In this document: positions 6,797 to 16,034 of the stretch, piece after piece
How positions within the stretch are numbered: position 1 is the first letter of the stretch
Layout of the letters: each line of letters opens with the position of its first letter
Assembly: GCA_035465395.1 (NCBI GenBank)
Contig: DATHRK010000006.1
Span: 73,730-137,729, forward strand
Direction: 5' to 3'
Source of the DNA: DATHRK01 sp035465395
Lineage (GTDB): Bacteria; Gemmatimonadota; Gemmatimonadetes; Longimicrobiales; RSA9
DNA length: 64,000 nt
Position numbers and translations under genes: made by a program
Notes under the pieces: generated by a model
Seen by the model: only the letters and a program-made list of their open reading frames with translations
The model's database searches: none
Told to the model about the DNA's origin: nothing

Positions 6797-9235
6797 TCAA
6801 AGCCTTTCCAGCCTTTCGGATACGTCCCTGAAATCGATGTCGAGGGAGAGCACTCGCTCGTAGGCTTCGCGGGCGTCGTCGGGACGCTGGAGCTCCTCGT
6901 AGCACCGGCCCAGGTGGTAGTTGACTCCCAGCAGCTCGTTCGGATCGGTGGCCATATCGTTGGCGCCCTGCCGCAACAGCTTCTCCGCGATCGCGTAGTC
7001 GCCCTTCTCCATGAAGCACTGGCCCAGCTCCTCGTACACCTTCAACCGGTGGGAGCCGAAGCGCAGCGCCGTCTGGAATTCCGCGATCGCCTCGTCCAGC
7101 AGTCCCATCTCCTTGAACGCGATGCCCAGGTCGTAGTGACTGGCGGTGTCTTCGACCGACACGTGCTCGCTGACCTTGGACCGGAACTGCGAGAGCATCT
7201 CGTGGAAGTCCTGATCCTCGTCCCCGCTCGGAACCTCCTCTTCGACCACGAAGCGCGTGGTCTCCACGGCGGCATCGCCGACCAGCGCCGCCAGGTCCAC
7301 GTAGTCCGAGGCATCGCCCCCGCCCGCCGCCGCGAGAGCTTCGCGCGCCTCGGCGTGCGCCGGGTCCAACCCGACCACGCGCTGCCAGGAGCTCCTCGCA
7401 GCCTCGGCGTCGCCGGCATCACCGAGACGACGGGCGAGCGCCGACAGGGCCTCGACGGCGCTCCCGTCACCGGCGCGCTCGAGCATATCGGCGCGCAGGC
7501 GCATCGCCCGCAAGCTGCGCGGGGCCAACTCGGCCATCAGGTCCGCCAATCGCACGGCGTCGTGCGTGGCGTCGCGCTCCTGGGCGGCCCCGGCCGCGTG
7601 CTCCAGAACGTCGAGGGCGTCGTCCACGCGCCCCTCGGCGATCATCGCTCGGGCTCGCTCCTCGGGCGTTCGCGGCGCGGCGAATTCCTCGGGGATCTCG
7701 GCGACGAGGGCGTCCTCGGACGCCGCGGGAGGCGCCATCGCCTCCGCCACCGGGGGCTCGACCGCCTCCGCCGTCGGCGGCGCCGCGACCTCCTCCGCGT
7801 CGCCGAGCGCGGGCAGATCCTCCAACAGCTCGGACGATGTCGGGGCGGCGATGCGCTCCTCCACAGCCTGGTCCGCGTCGAACGGGTCCACCAGGTCCAA
7901 GGCGTCGTCGACCGCGACCGGCGCTTCGGGCTCCGCCCCGGTCCCGGTCGCGAAGAGGGGGTCGGCGGAGGCGTCCACGTCCAGCAGCGGCAGGTCGTCG
8001 ATGTCGTCCTCATCCCCGTCCAGCGCGTCGTCCCCTGCGATCACGGGCGACATCGGGCCGGACCCGGTTTCGCTGCTGCCGCGCGCGACGTCGGTCCATT
8101 CCGGCATGGGCATGGGCCCGTCGTCCTCCGCCAGCGGCGGCCTCGAGCCCGCGTCCTCGGACGCGATCGGGTCCGCCTCCGCCGGGCGGTCGACGACGGC
8201 GCCATACGCCTCGGCGTACGCCGGCTCGTCGCTGAGGAGCGATTCGACGCTCAGCGTCGTGTAGTCGTCCGCATCGGCGTCGTCGCGAACGTCGCCCAGC
8301 ACGACGTCGGCGATGGCCCGTTCGTCGGAGTCTCCACCGACGGGGCCGAGGGCGTCGAGATCGGCCGGCGCGTCGAGTCCCAGGTCCTCGGGTGGCCCGT
8401 CCGCGAGGTCCGCCTCTCGCTGCGCCATCGCGGGCGGCTCGTCCAGATCGACCAGGTCCGTCTCGTACCCGTCGCCGGGCGCCGAGAGCTCGGCAACCGG
8501 CTCCGCACTCGTGTCGATGGGACGGATGGCCGTGGCGTCGTCGGGGTAGACCAGCCCCCCTTCCTCGGGTGCGCTCGGCGGCTCGGCGGCAGGCTCGTGG
8601 TCCAGGGCGGCGGCGCTCGAGGCTGCCGGGGGGGTGAAGCTCGGATCCAGCGCGCGGGCTTCCGCGGCGACGGCGTCGATCGCGTCTTCATCGCCAGCCT
8701 GGGCGTAGCCGTCCGCCGCGCGCCCGAACGCGGACATGGCGTTGTCATTGCGCCCCTGGGAAGCGTACTGACGACCCAGCTGGGCCCATACGTCGGCGTC
8801 CTGCGACAGCTCGGCGAACTCCTGTAGCGCCCCCAGGGACTCGTCCATGCTGCCGGCGGCCGCGAGGCGCTCCGCGTACTCCAGGAACCAGCGACGCGCA
8901 TCGGTCAGGAAGCCTTGGTCCGCACACAGCCTGCCCAGCTTCTCGTAGAGCGGGATGCGGTCCGCGTCGTAGCGCAAAGCCTTGTTGCATAGCGCGATCG
9001 CGTTGTTGAGAAAGCCGGATTCGGCATAGCGATCAGCGGCCTGGACGTAGTAATCCACGGCCGATTCGGTCTGACCGAGCCGCAGGTACAGGTCTCCGAT
9101 CCTGTTGTACAGGCCGAGCTCGCCGTCCCCCGCCTCCTGCTCCAGCGCGCGGCGATAGAGCTCGATCGCGCGATCCCAGTCCTCGGTCTGCTCGAACCGG
9201 CGCGCCTCGTCCTTCAGCTTCATCGTGGAACTCAT
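6797..9235 (-). CDS. large TPR protein with central acidic disordered region
   Basis: 812 residues. Residues 10-220 form a TPR array (DWDRAIELYRRALEQ, NRIGDLYLRLGQTESAVDYYVQAADRY). Residues about 220-530 are acidic and rich in Ala/Pro/Asp with no visible fold. From about 530 to the end TPRs resume (LGIAFKEMGLLDEAIAEFQTAL, LGRCYEELQRPDDAREAYERVL). No signal peptide or membrane helix. The design resembles the 394-2796 protein, but with structured ends on both sides. Probably a cytosolic protein-protein scaffold; partner unknown. The ATG at 9235 has GAGG a few bases upstream and lies 7 bases after the ftcD stop, so it is coupled to that operon. Confidence 0.82.
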   Translation of the reverse strand: MSSTMKLKDEARRFEQTEDWDRAIELYRRALEQEAGDGELGLYNRIGDLYLRLGQTESAVDYYVQAADRYAESGFLNNAIALCNKALRYDADRIPLYEKLGRLCADQGFLTDARRWFLEYAERLAAAGSMDESLGALQEFAELSQDADVWAQLGRQYASQGRNDNAMSAFGRAADGYAQAGDEDAIDAVAAEARALDPSFTPPAASSAAALDHEPAAEPPSAPEEGGLVYPDDATAIRPIDTSAEPVAELSAPGDGYETDLVDLDEPPAMAQREADLADGPPEDLGLDAPADLDALGPVGGDSDERAIADVVLGDVRDDADADDYTTLSVESLLSDEPAYAEAYGAVVDRPAEADPIASEDAGSRPPLAEDDGPMPMPEWTDVARGSSETGSGPMSPVIAGDDALDGDEDDIDDLPLLDVDASADPLFATGTGAEPEAPVAVDDALDLVDPFDADQAVEERIAAPTSSELLEDLPALGDAEEVAAPPTAEAVEPPVAEAMAPPAASEDALVAEIPEEFAAPRTPEERARAMIAEGRVDDALDVLEHAAGAAQERDATHDAVRLADLMAELAPRSLRAMRLRADMLERAGDGSAVEALSALARRLGDAGDAEAARSSWQRVVGLDPAHAEAREALAAAGGGDASDYVDLAALVGDAAVETTRFVVEEEVPSGDEDQDFHEMLSQFRSKVSEHVSVEDTASHYDLGIAFKEMGLLDEAIAEFQTALRFGSHRLKVYEELGQCFMEKGDYAIAEKLLRQGANDMATDPNELLGVNYHLGRCYEELQRPDDAREAYERVLSLDIDFRDVSERLERL

Positions 9236-9242
9236 CCCGACC

Positions 9243-10190
9243 TCACTTCGAGGAATCCCCAACCGCCCAGTCCCGCGCCCCGAGCGCTTCCAGCACCCGG
9301 GCCCCGAGGACCCGCTCGCCCCCGAGAGGACCCAAACGCAACCGCTCTGCCGCGGCGCCGCGCAGCGCGCCGTCCGGCAGCAGGCCGATCACCTCCGTCG
9401 CGCCCATGGCGCCGCCCAACGAAGCGACCGAAGTCTCGATCGCGCGGTACACCTCCAGCGGATCCGTCGCCGCCAGATCCTCGACGTTCATCGAGATCTG
9501 CACCGCGTCCCGCCGGTCGAGGCGGAACGCCAACGCCCGCACACCGGCGAACCCGCCGTTCGCGGCGCGGATCGCGCGCGCGATGCCCCGTGCGGCGCCC
9601 AGATCCACGCCGTGGATCAGGACGTTCCACGCGAGCAGCACGTCGCGTGCTCCTACGCATACGGCACCCGCCGTGGGGTGGGCCCCGGCGTGCGTCCAGG
9701 CCGGCGGCAGCGCATCGGGCTCGCGCCCCCGCGGCCAGCCGGCGGCCAGCGTCTCGAACCCGCCCCGCCGCAGATCCGCCAACGCGCGCCCCGGCGGAGA
9801 CGACGCCTGCGCGTAGTAGTACACCGGCACGCCGACCTCGCGGCTGATCGCGCGGCCGACGCGGTGCGCGAGCGCACGGGCGTCCTCCATGGAAGCGTGG
9901 ACGAGCGGCACGAAGGGGAGCACGTCGAGCGCGCCGACCCGGGGATGCACGCCCCGGTGCCGTCGCAGGTCGATCCGCTCCGCCGCGACGCGGGCGAGCG
10001 AGACCGAAGCTGCCTCGATCGTCTCGGGTGTTCCGAGAAGGGTCAGCACCGACCGGTTGTGGTCCGGATCGGCCGACCAGTCCAGCACCTCGGCTCCGGC
10101 TCCTAGCACCGCTTCCACCGCCGCCTCCACCACCGCCAGGTCCCGTCCCTCGCTGAGGTTCGGGACGGCCTCCATCAGCCGGTGAGGCAT
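9243..10190 (-). CDS. ftcD: glutamate formimidoyltransferase, single-domain
   Basis: 315 residues. Transfers the formimino group of formiminoglutamate to tetrahydrofolate, the last step of one histidine-degradation route. It opens with EAVPNLSEGRD and carries HRGVHPRVGALDVLPFVP, which holds the catalytic His of the transferase domain. Only the transferase domain is present; the cyclodeaminase half of the animal enzyme is absent, as in many bacteria. It follows hutH with a 31-base gap. The ATG at 10190 was chosen; an ATG at 10175 and a TTG at 10199 are also possible, and none has a clear ribosome site. hutU and hutI are not in the window. Confidence 0.9.
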   Translation of the reverse strand: MPHRLMEAVPNLSEGRDLAVVEAAVEAVLGAGAEVLDWSADPDHNRSVLTLLGTPETIEAASVSLARVAAERIDLRRHRGVHPRVGALDVLPFVPLVHASMEDARALAHRVGRAISREVGVPVYYYAQASSPPGRALADLRRGGFETLAAGWPRGREPDALPPAWTHAGAHPTAGAVCVGARDVLLAWNVLIHGVDLGAARGIARAIRAANGGFAGVRALAFRLDRRDAVQISMNVEDLAATDPLEVYRAIETSVASLGGAMGATEVIGLLPDGALRGAAAERLRLGPLGGERVLGARVLEALGARDWAVGDSSK

Positions 10191-10221
10191 GCCGTGCAAG
10201 ATACACCGATTTCGTAGGCCA

Positions 10222-11751
10222 CTACAAGGCGATCCCGCGTGCCAGGTCCGCCAGTGTACCTTCGCGGACGAGCGCCGCCGCGGCGTCCAGGTCGGGCGCG
10301 AGGACGCGATCGTCTTCGAGCCGAGGGACGACCTCGCGAAGCTCCGAGCGCGCCCGCTCCGCCACGGCGCCGGTCCGCAGCGGCTCCAGGAAGTCGAGCG
10401 CCTGGCACGCGGCGAGCAGCTCCATACCCAGCACGGTCTCCAGCAGCGCGACCGCCTGCTCGGCCTTCAGCGCGGCACCGACACCCATCGACACGTGGTC
10501 CTCCTTGTTGTTGTCCGTGGGGATGGAGTCGACGCTCGCGGGCACCGCGAGCCGGCGCATTTCCGCCACGAGGGCTGCAGCGCCGATCTGCACGATCATG
10601 AGCCCGGACCGCACGCCCGGAGCAGGCGTGAGGAACGCCGGCAGCCCGGACATCGAGGGGTCGACCAGTCGCGCGATGCGGCGCTCCGCGATGGCCCCGA
10701 GGTCGGCGCACGCGATCGCGATGAGGTCCAGCGCCTGCGCCACAATCTGGCCGTGGAAGTTCCCGCCGCTCAGCACGCGACCATCCCGCGCGAACACCAG
10801 CGGGTTGTCGGTGACGCTGTTGATCTCCACCGACAGCACCTCGCGGACGTAGCCGAGCAGCTGACGCGAGGCGCCGTGGACCTGGGGCATGCAGCGCAGG
10901 GAGTAGGCGTCCTGGACCCGCGGGTCCCCGCTGCGGTGCGATTCGCGGATCTCCGAGCCCTCCAGCAGGCCTCGCAGGCGCGCGGCGCTGAGCGCCTGCC
11001 CGGGGTGCGGACGGGCCTCCTGGATGGCCGGGTCGAAGGCGTCAGGGGTGCCGCGCAGGGCATCCAGACTCAGGGCACCCGTCACGTCGCAGGCGTCGAC
11101 CGCCCGCTCCGCGGCGAGCAGCGCCAGCACCCCGATGGCCGTATGGACCTGCGTGCCGTTGATGAGGGCGAGGCCCTCCTTTGCGGCCGGCGCGAGCGTG
11201 CGCAGCCCGGCGCGGCGTAAGGCTTCCGCCGCGGGCTCCCACCCGTCTCCGGCGCGCACGTCGCCTTCGCCCAACAGCGCCAGGGCGACGTGGGCGAGCG
11301 GCGCCAGGTCTCCGGAGGCACCCACGCTGCCGAAGCGCGGGATGCGGGGCAGGATGTCGTGTGCGAGGAGGTCGAGGAGGCCCTCTATCACGGCCGGGCG
11401 CACCCCCGACGCACCCGCGGCGAGGGTGTTCGCCCGCAGCAGCAGGATCGCCCGCGTCGCCTCCGCCGAGAGCGGCTCCCCGACGCCGGCGGCGTGGCTG
11501 CGCAGCAGATTTGCCTGTAAGTCGGCGAGGTCGTCGGCGGGGATGACGATATCGGATAGCGCCCCGAAGCCGGTGTTGACGCCGTACACGGTGCGGCCTT
11601 CGGACAGCACCCGGTCCACCACCGCGCGGGATGCCTGCACCGACTCGCGCGCCGACGGCGCCAGCTCGATGTCGTGGCGCTCGCCGCGCGCGACCGACTC
11701 CACGTCCTCCAGTGTCAGGTTCCGGCCGCTCAGCGAGAGCGGTGGGGTCAC
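10222..11751 (-). CDS. hutH: histidine ammonia-lyase
   Basis: 509 residues, the standard length. Deaminates L-histidine to trans-urocanate using an autocatalytic MIO prosthetic group. The Ala-Ser-Gly that forms MIO is in GSVGASGDLAPLAH (about residue 143). NTGFGALSD, LLRSHAAGVGEPL and MPQVHGASRQ are typical of the histidine rather than the phenylalanine/tyrosine branch, and ftcD downstream agrees. The gene starts with GTG in a GTGA overlap with the lptD stop, an unusual coupling of amino-acid catabolism to outer-membrane assembly. Confidence 0.95.
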   Translation of the reverse strand: MTPPLSLSGRNLTLEDVESVARGERHDIELAPSARESVQASRAVVDRVLSEGRTVYGVNTGFGALSDIVIPADDLADLQANLLRSHAAGVGEPLSAEATRAILLLRANTLAAGASGVRPAVIEGLLDLLAHDILPRIPRFGSVGASGDLAPLAHVALALLGEGDVRAGDGWEPAAEALRRAGLRTLAPAAKEGLALINGTQVHTAIGVLALLAAERAVDACDVTGALSLDALRGTPDAFDPAIQEARPHPGQALSAARLRGLLEGSEIRESHRSGDPRVQDAYSLRCMPQVHGASRQLLGYVREVLSVEINSVTDNPLVFARDGRVLSGGNFHGQIVAQALDLIAIACADLGAIAERRIARLVDPSMSGLPAFLTPAPGVRSGLMIVQIGAAALVAEMRRLAVPASVDSIPTDNNKEDHVSMGVGAALKAEQAVALLETVLGMELLAACQALDFLEPLRTGAVAERARSELREVVPRLEDDRVLAPDLDAAAALVREGTLADLARGIAL

Positions 11752-14663
11752 TGGAGCCTCCGCGGATCGCTGCGCTGCTCGTAGTCGATCTCGAGGTCGC
11801 GCTGATCCCGCAGCGCCACGCGGAACTCGAAGCTGAAGTTGCCGTTCTGCGTGCGCACGAAGTCGAAGTTGGCCTCCCAGCGGTGCAGGTCGCGGGTCAG
11901 CCGGAGGACGTGATTGGCGAACGCGGCGTCGGTGACGTTGTAGGCCGTCTGCCAGACCGCCGACCAGTTCTCGGTGGGGCGGAACGTGACCGTCCCGTTG
12001 ACCATCTGGCTCTCCTGGTCGGGCAGATCACGGGGGCGGTTGAGGCTGTAGTTGAGCTGCGCGCGCCAGGAGCCGATGCCTCCCGTCGCCCGTGGGGCGC
12101 GGAACCCTCCGGACGTGAGCGCCAGGCGGTCGTCGTCCTGGCGCTGCTCGGCGCCCTCCTCGAGCTCCTCGATCTCACCGCCTTCCGCCTCGCCGGCCGC
12201 GTCGCGCTGCTCGCGCTCCCGGGCTTCCTGCGGATCGTCGCCGAGGCCCAGCCAGCGGAACAGGAAGAAGTTGTTGTCGATCGCGAACGACGCGTTCATG
12301 CTGGCGAGGTGCGGGTCGAAGGTTCGGTCCATCTCGCCGTCGACGCCGGCCTCCTCGCGAAAGAGATCGTGCGTGGTTTGCAGCTGGAGGCCGCGCAGCA
12401 GGTCCGACGTGAACGAGTTGGAGAGGCTGGTCGTAGTGAAACCGTCGCCGCCGTCGCGAGCCTCGACGAAATCGTAGGCCACGGCGCTCGTCGCGATCGA
12501 CAGCAGCATCAGCTTGCGCGCCTGTGGCAGCCGGCGCGGCTCCTCGCCCGGCGCCGCGGCCGGGCCGTCGAGCGTCGGGGCCGCCAGGCTGTCCGCCCCC
12601 GCCCCCGCGCTGTCGGGCTCCTCGTACTTCGCCTCGAACGTCTGCTGCAGGCCGATCTCGATGCGGTTCTGCTCGCGACCCGCGGCCGAGGCGCCGAAGA
12701 CCATCTCCTGAAGCTCGCTCAAGTCGGGTGCGGGCGAGTACGAGTAGCTGAAGCGGGGCGACAGCTTGTGCCGGAAACGCTCGAACCGTCCGACGCCCGG
12801 GAAGAACCCATACATCGGCGTCTCCATGTCCGCGCGCAGAACGACGCGCATCGGCCCGGCGACGCGGTCGATCGCCAGGCTGTCGTCGCGCACGTAGTCC
12901 TGCCGCAGGGACACGCTGGGCCGCAGCGTGCTCGTTCCGATCAGTCGCTGCTGGTAGTTCAGGCCAGCGGACCAACTGGCGTTCTCCTGGAAGCTGCCGG
13001 GCTGCAGGAACGTGGAGTCGGCCGAGAGCGTGTCGGGGGCGAAGATGGTGATGTTGCGATCGGCGACCGTCATGCGGTTGAGCGAGAAGCTCTGGTTGAT
13101 CGACAGGCCACCCAGCCGGAACGCGCTGGTGGCCGTCGCGTCGCGTGTCGTGCGATCGGCGGTCCGGCTCGCGGGGTCCGCGTTCTCGTCGATGTCGATC
13201 TCGCTGTTACGGAAGCGCACGCCGCCGTTCCAGCTACCCGAGAACCCCGTGGGGGAGCCGAACAGCGCGACGTTGGAGATCGAGATTCCCGCGCTCGGAG
13301 CCGTCAGCTCGACCCTGCCGTCGTCGAGGTACTGCTTGCGGTCCGCTATCGCGTCGAAGGATCCCCAGTCGAAGAGTCGTCGCAGGGACGCGTTGGACTG
13401 TATCGACCGGTTCAGCTCGCGCGGATCGAACGTGTTGCGCCGGACGAAGTCCTCCGAAGACACGTAGTTCGCGTTGACGGCGACGGTCGTGCGCTCGCCG
13501 GGGCGCCAGGAGTTGGTGCTGCGGACGGTCAGCTCGCGCCCGCCCTCGTCGCGCCAGAACTGCTTGTAGATGACGTTGCCCTGCAGGAACTGGCGCAGCC
13601 AGCGGTACTCGAAGTCCCCGCGCAGGGCGACGTAGTTGTCGGAGAACCAGTCGAACGCCAGCGCCGTGCCGAGGTAGTCGCTCATCGCCCAGTAGAAGCC
13701 GATGTCGGTGATGCGGCGCTGGTAGCCGGACGACGTCCTGGCCACGTCCTGCATGCCGAACCGGGGCGTCAGGAAACCGCTCTTCCGCCCCTCGCGCAGG
13801 CTCTGCACCATGAACGGCAGCCAGAAGACCGGCACGTCAGCGAAGTTCAGCGTCACGTCCCGGGCAACGAGGACCGAATCGCGCACGATCTTCACTTCGC
13901 GCGCGGCGAAGTGGTAGTGAGGATCCTCCTGCTGGCAGGACGTGAACTCGGCGTCGTGGGCGAACACGCGCGACGCCGCGACCGGGTACATCTGCTCGCC
14001 CGACACCCGCCACTCGGCGTTCTGCTGGAACGTGGTGCGGGCGTCCAGCGCGACGCCCAGGCGGCGAGGCACGTTGTAGCACACCCGGGTCGACGTCACC
14101 GGTGAGTCGCTGGCTCCCGTGAAGGTGGGCTCCCCGTAGCCGCACACCACCTGGCTGGTCAGGTCGTACTCCACCAGCGAGTCCGCCTCCAGCCCGCGAC
14201 CTTCCTGGTCGACCCGCGCGTCGGGCCCCCGCAGAAGCACCGTCGAGCTGTCCAGGTCGAGCAACGCCGACTCGCCTGCGTACACGAGAGCGCGAAAGCC
14301 GCCCAGCGCGGTGAGGGCCTGCATCACGGAATCGGGGACGATCGCGGCGGGCTCGCCGCCCGCCGGCCGGCCCTGCGGCCGGCCGGGCACCCGCCCGGCT
14401 CCCAGCTCGCCGAGCGAATCCGGGTCCTCGACGCGTCCGACGCCGCCGTCGGCCGGGGCCAGGCCCCGCAGCCGCAACAGCGCCCGCTGCGCCGGCGTGA
14501 GGGTGGAGTCTGCTGCGGCCGAGTCGGGCGCCGCGAAAGCCGAATCCGCGGCCGTCGAATCCGCGCGTGCCGCGGCGCTGTCGGTGTTTTCCTGCGCGTC
14601 CAGTCCCGCGGCCCCCGCGAAGACCGCCACTGCGAGCCCCGTGAGCGGCCACGCGCGCCTCAC
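11748..14663 (-). CDS. lptD: LPS-assembly protein LptD-like outer-membrane barrel
   Basis: 971 residues. It starts with a signal peptide ending near LDAQ (residue 24), then an Ala/Asp/Ser-rich linker. An OstA-type beta-jellyroll half follows (SALLDLDSSTVLLRG, VVCGYGEPTFTG, and the LptD-like FTSCQQEDPHYHFAAREVKI with VPVFWLPFMVQSL). From about residue 280 to the end come beta-barrel strands with alternating aromatic residues. By family, it inserts lipopolysaccharide into the outer leaflet. The GTG start overlaps the tatC stop (GTGA), and the stop overlaps hutH (GTGA). The fold call is firm; the cargo in this lineage is inferred. Confidence 0.85.
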   Translation of the reverse strand: MRRAWPLTGLAVAVFAGAAGLDAQENTDSAAARADSTAADSAFAAPDSAAADSTLTPAQRALLRLRGLAPADGGVGRVEDPDSLGELGAGRVPGRPQGRPAGGEPAAIVPDSVMQALTALGGFRALVYAGESALLDLDSSTVLLRGPDARVDQEGRGLEADSLVEYDLTSQVVCGYGEPTFTGASDSPVTSTRVCYNVPRRLGVALDARTTFQQNAEWRVSGEQMYPVAASRVFAHDAEFTSCQQEDPHYHFAAREVKIVRDSVLVARDVTLNFADVPVFWLPFMVQSLREGRKSGFLTPRFGMQDVARTSSGYQRRITDIGFYWAMSDYLGTALAFDWFSDNYVALRGDFEYRWLRQFLQGNVIYKQFWRDEGGRELTVRSTNSWRPGERTTVAVNANYVSSEDFVRRNTFDPRELNRSIQSNASLRRLFDWGSFDAIADRKQYLDDGRVELTAPSAGISISNVALFGSPTGFSGSWNGGVRFRNSEIDIDENADPASRTADRTTRDATATSAFRLGGLSINQSFSLNRMTVADRNITIFAPDTLSADSTFLQPGSFQENASWSAGLNYQQRLIGTSTLRPSVSLRQDYVRDDSLAIDRVAGPMRVVLRADMETPMYGFFPGVGRFERFRHKLSPRFSYSYSPAPDLSELQEMVFGASAAGREQNRIEIGLQQTFEAKYEEPDSAGAGADSLAAPTLDGPAAAPGEEPRRLPQARKLMLLSIATSAVAYDFVEARDGGDGFTTTSLSNSFTSDLLRGLQLQTTHDLFREEAGVDGEMDRTFDPHLASMNASFAIDNNFFLFRWLGLGDDPQEAREREQRDAAGEAEGGEIEELEEGAEQRQDDDRLALTSGGFRAPRATGGIGSWRAQLNYSLNRPRDLPDQESQMVNGTVTFRPTENWSAVWQTAYNVTDAAFANHVLRLTRDLHRWEANFDFVRTQNGNFSFEFRVALRDQRDLEIDYEQRSDPRRLQ

Positions 14664-15469
14664 GAGGCTTCCATCCAGCGTCCGGGGTCGGTCGACGGCA
14701 CGTCCGCGCGCCGCCGCTCGACCAGTCGGGTCAGGCCGATGCTCAGCTCGTACAACAGGATCAGCGGCACCATCAGGAACACCGTCAGCAACACCACGTC
14801 CCCGGGGGTGATCAGGCTCGCCACGATGGCGATGGCCACGATGGCGTATCGCCGCTTCTCGCGTAACGCGCGCGAGGACACGAGGCCCAGCGAAGCGAGC
14901 ACGAGCATCACGACCGGCAGTTCGAAGATCGCTCCGAAGGCCAGCAGCAGGCGCACGACGATGGCCAGGTAGGGGCCTATGACGATCGCCTGCTCCAGAC
15001 TCTCACCCTGAAAGCCCATGGTGAAGCGAAGGGTGATCGGCAGGGCGACAAAGTACGCGAGCGCGACGCCGGCGGCGAACAGGACGAGGCCCAGATACAG
15101 CGCCGGTACGATGGCGCGCCGTTCCGAGGGCAGGAGCGCCGGCGCGAAGAACGCCCATACGTGGTACACGACGATCGGTAGCACGAGCAGGAGGCCCACG
15201 ACGGCCGCCAGCTTGAGCGTCACGAAGAACGGATCGGTCGGACTCAGATACTTGAGCTTGGTGTCGCCCAGCAACGGCTCGATCGGGGTGATGAGCAGTT
15301 GCAGGACCTCGAATTGGGTGACGACCCAGAGGCCGATGAAGAAGCCGATGACCATCGCCGCGAGGATCCACAGGATGCGGCGGCGAAACTCCTCCAGGTG
15401 GTCCAGGAAGGGCATGGCGTCCGGGTCCGAGCCCGGTGCCCGCGCGCGCAGCTTGTCGAGAATCGCCAT
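14660..15469 (-). CDS. tatC: Sec-independent protein translocase subunit TatC
   Basis: 269 residues with six predicted membrane helices. MPFLDHLEEFRRRI is the TatC N-terminal signature with the conserved Glu that contacts the twin-arginine signal. SPTDPFFVTLKLA, the Pro-rich VYHVWAFFAPAL and a C-terminal SLITPGDVV segment are all typical. It recognises folded substrates with twin-arginine signals and works with the TatA at 5074-5373. It lies 16 bases downstream of nrdR and is coupled to lptD by GTGA. Confidence 0.96.
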   Translation of the reverse strand: MAILDKLRARAPGSDPDAMPFLDHLEEFRRRILWILAAMVIGFFIGLWVVTQFEVLQLLITPIEPLLGDTKLKYLSPTDPFFVTLKLAAVVGLLLVLPIVVYHVWAFFAPALLPSERRAIVPALYLGLVLFAAGVALAYFVALPITLRFTMGFQGESLEQAIVIGPYLAIVVRLLLAFGAIFELPVVMLVLASLGLVSSRALREKRRYAIVAIAIVASLITPGDVVLLTVFLMVPLILLYELSIGLTRLVERRRADVPSTDPGRWMEAS

Positions 15470-15485
15470 GCCCGGTGCCTCGGTC

Positions 15486-15983
15486 TCAGAGCGGCAGGCG
15501 CGCTTGATCGGCCTCGAGCGCCTCGTGCGCCTGTCGGGCGCGCAGTTCCTCGAGCTCCTCGCGGAACGCGTCGATGTCCTCGAATTCGCGGTACACCGAC
15601 GCGAAACGCACGTAAGCCACGTGATCGCGCTGCTGCAGCCGGTCCATCACGAGCTCCCCGATTCGGCGACTCTCCACCTGTCCCGTCCCGGATGCCTCCA
15701 GCTCATCCTCGATCGAATCCACCATGGCCTCGATCTCGTCGGGGCGAATCGGCCGCTTGGCGCACGGCAGCCGGATGGCGCGCAACAGCTTCGCCCTGTC
15801 GTAGGGCTCCGACGTGCCGCCCGACTTGAGCACCTGGAGCGGCCGCTCCTCGACGTACTCGTAGGTCGTGAAGCGTCGCTCGCAGGCGAGGCACTCCCGA
15901 CGTCGACGTACGGCCCGACCCTCCCGGCTCGTGCGGGAGTCGACGACCCGGTCCTCGGTCTCGGCGCAGAACGGACAACGCAT
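15486..15983 (-). CDS. nrdR: transcriptional repressor NrdR
   Basis: 165 residues. Zinc-ribbon at the N-terminus with paired cysteines (MRCPFCAETED and ECLACERRFTTYE), followed by an ATP-cone (LLRAIRLPCAKRPI, VESRRIGELVMDRL). NrdR senses ATP/dATP and represses ribonucleotide reductase genes. None of those targets is in the window and I see no NrdR box near it. It sits at the end of the Tol-Pal block, after an inverted repeat, and 16 bases before tatC. Confidence 0.95.
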   Translation of the reverse strand: MRCPFCAETEDRVVDSRTSREGRAVRRRRECLACERRFTTYEYVEERPLQVLKSGGTSEPYDRAKLLRAIRLPCAKRPIRPDEIEAMVDSIEDELEASGTGQVESRRIGELVMDRLQQRDHVAYVRFASVYREFEDIDAFREELEELRARQAHEALEADQARLPL

Positions 15984-16004
15984 GGGCGTCTCGTGCCGAT
16001 GCGC

Positions 16005-16024
16005 GGAGCCGCCGGGGCGGCTCC
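16005..16024 (-). repeat. intercistronic inverted repeat between cpoB and nrdR
   Basis: GGAGCCGCC at 16005-16013 and GGCGGCTCC at 16016-16024 form a perfect 9-bp stem separated by only two bases. No T tract follows on the minus strand, so it is not a classical terminator. It may stabilise the upstream message or attenuate read-through. Confidence 0.5.
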
Positions 16025-16034
16025 GGCTCGGCGG

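Noticed and set aside
10222..11751. Alternative reading of the ammonia-lyase as phenylalanine or tyrosine ammonia-lyase
   Set aside because: The SHAAGVGEPL segment and ftcD next door favour histidine ammonia-lyase.
11631..14105. An 824-codon frame on plus opposite lptD
   Set aside because: No domain is seen, and lptD motifs on minus are clear.
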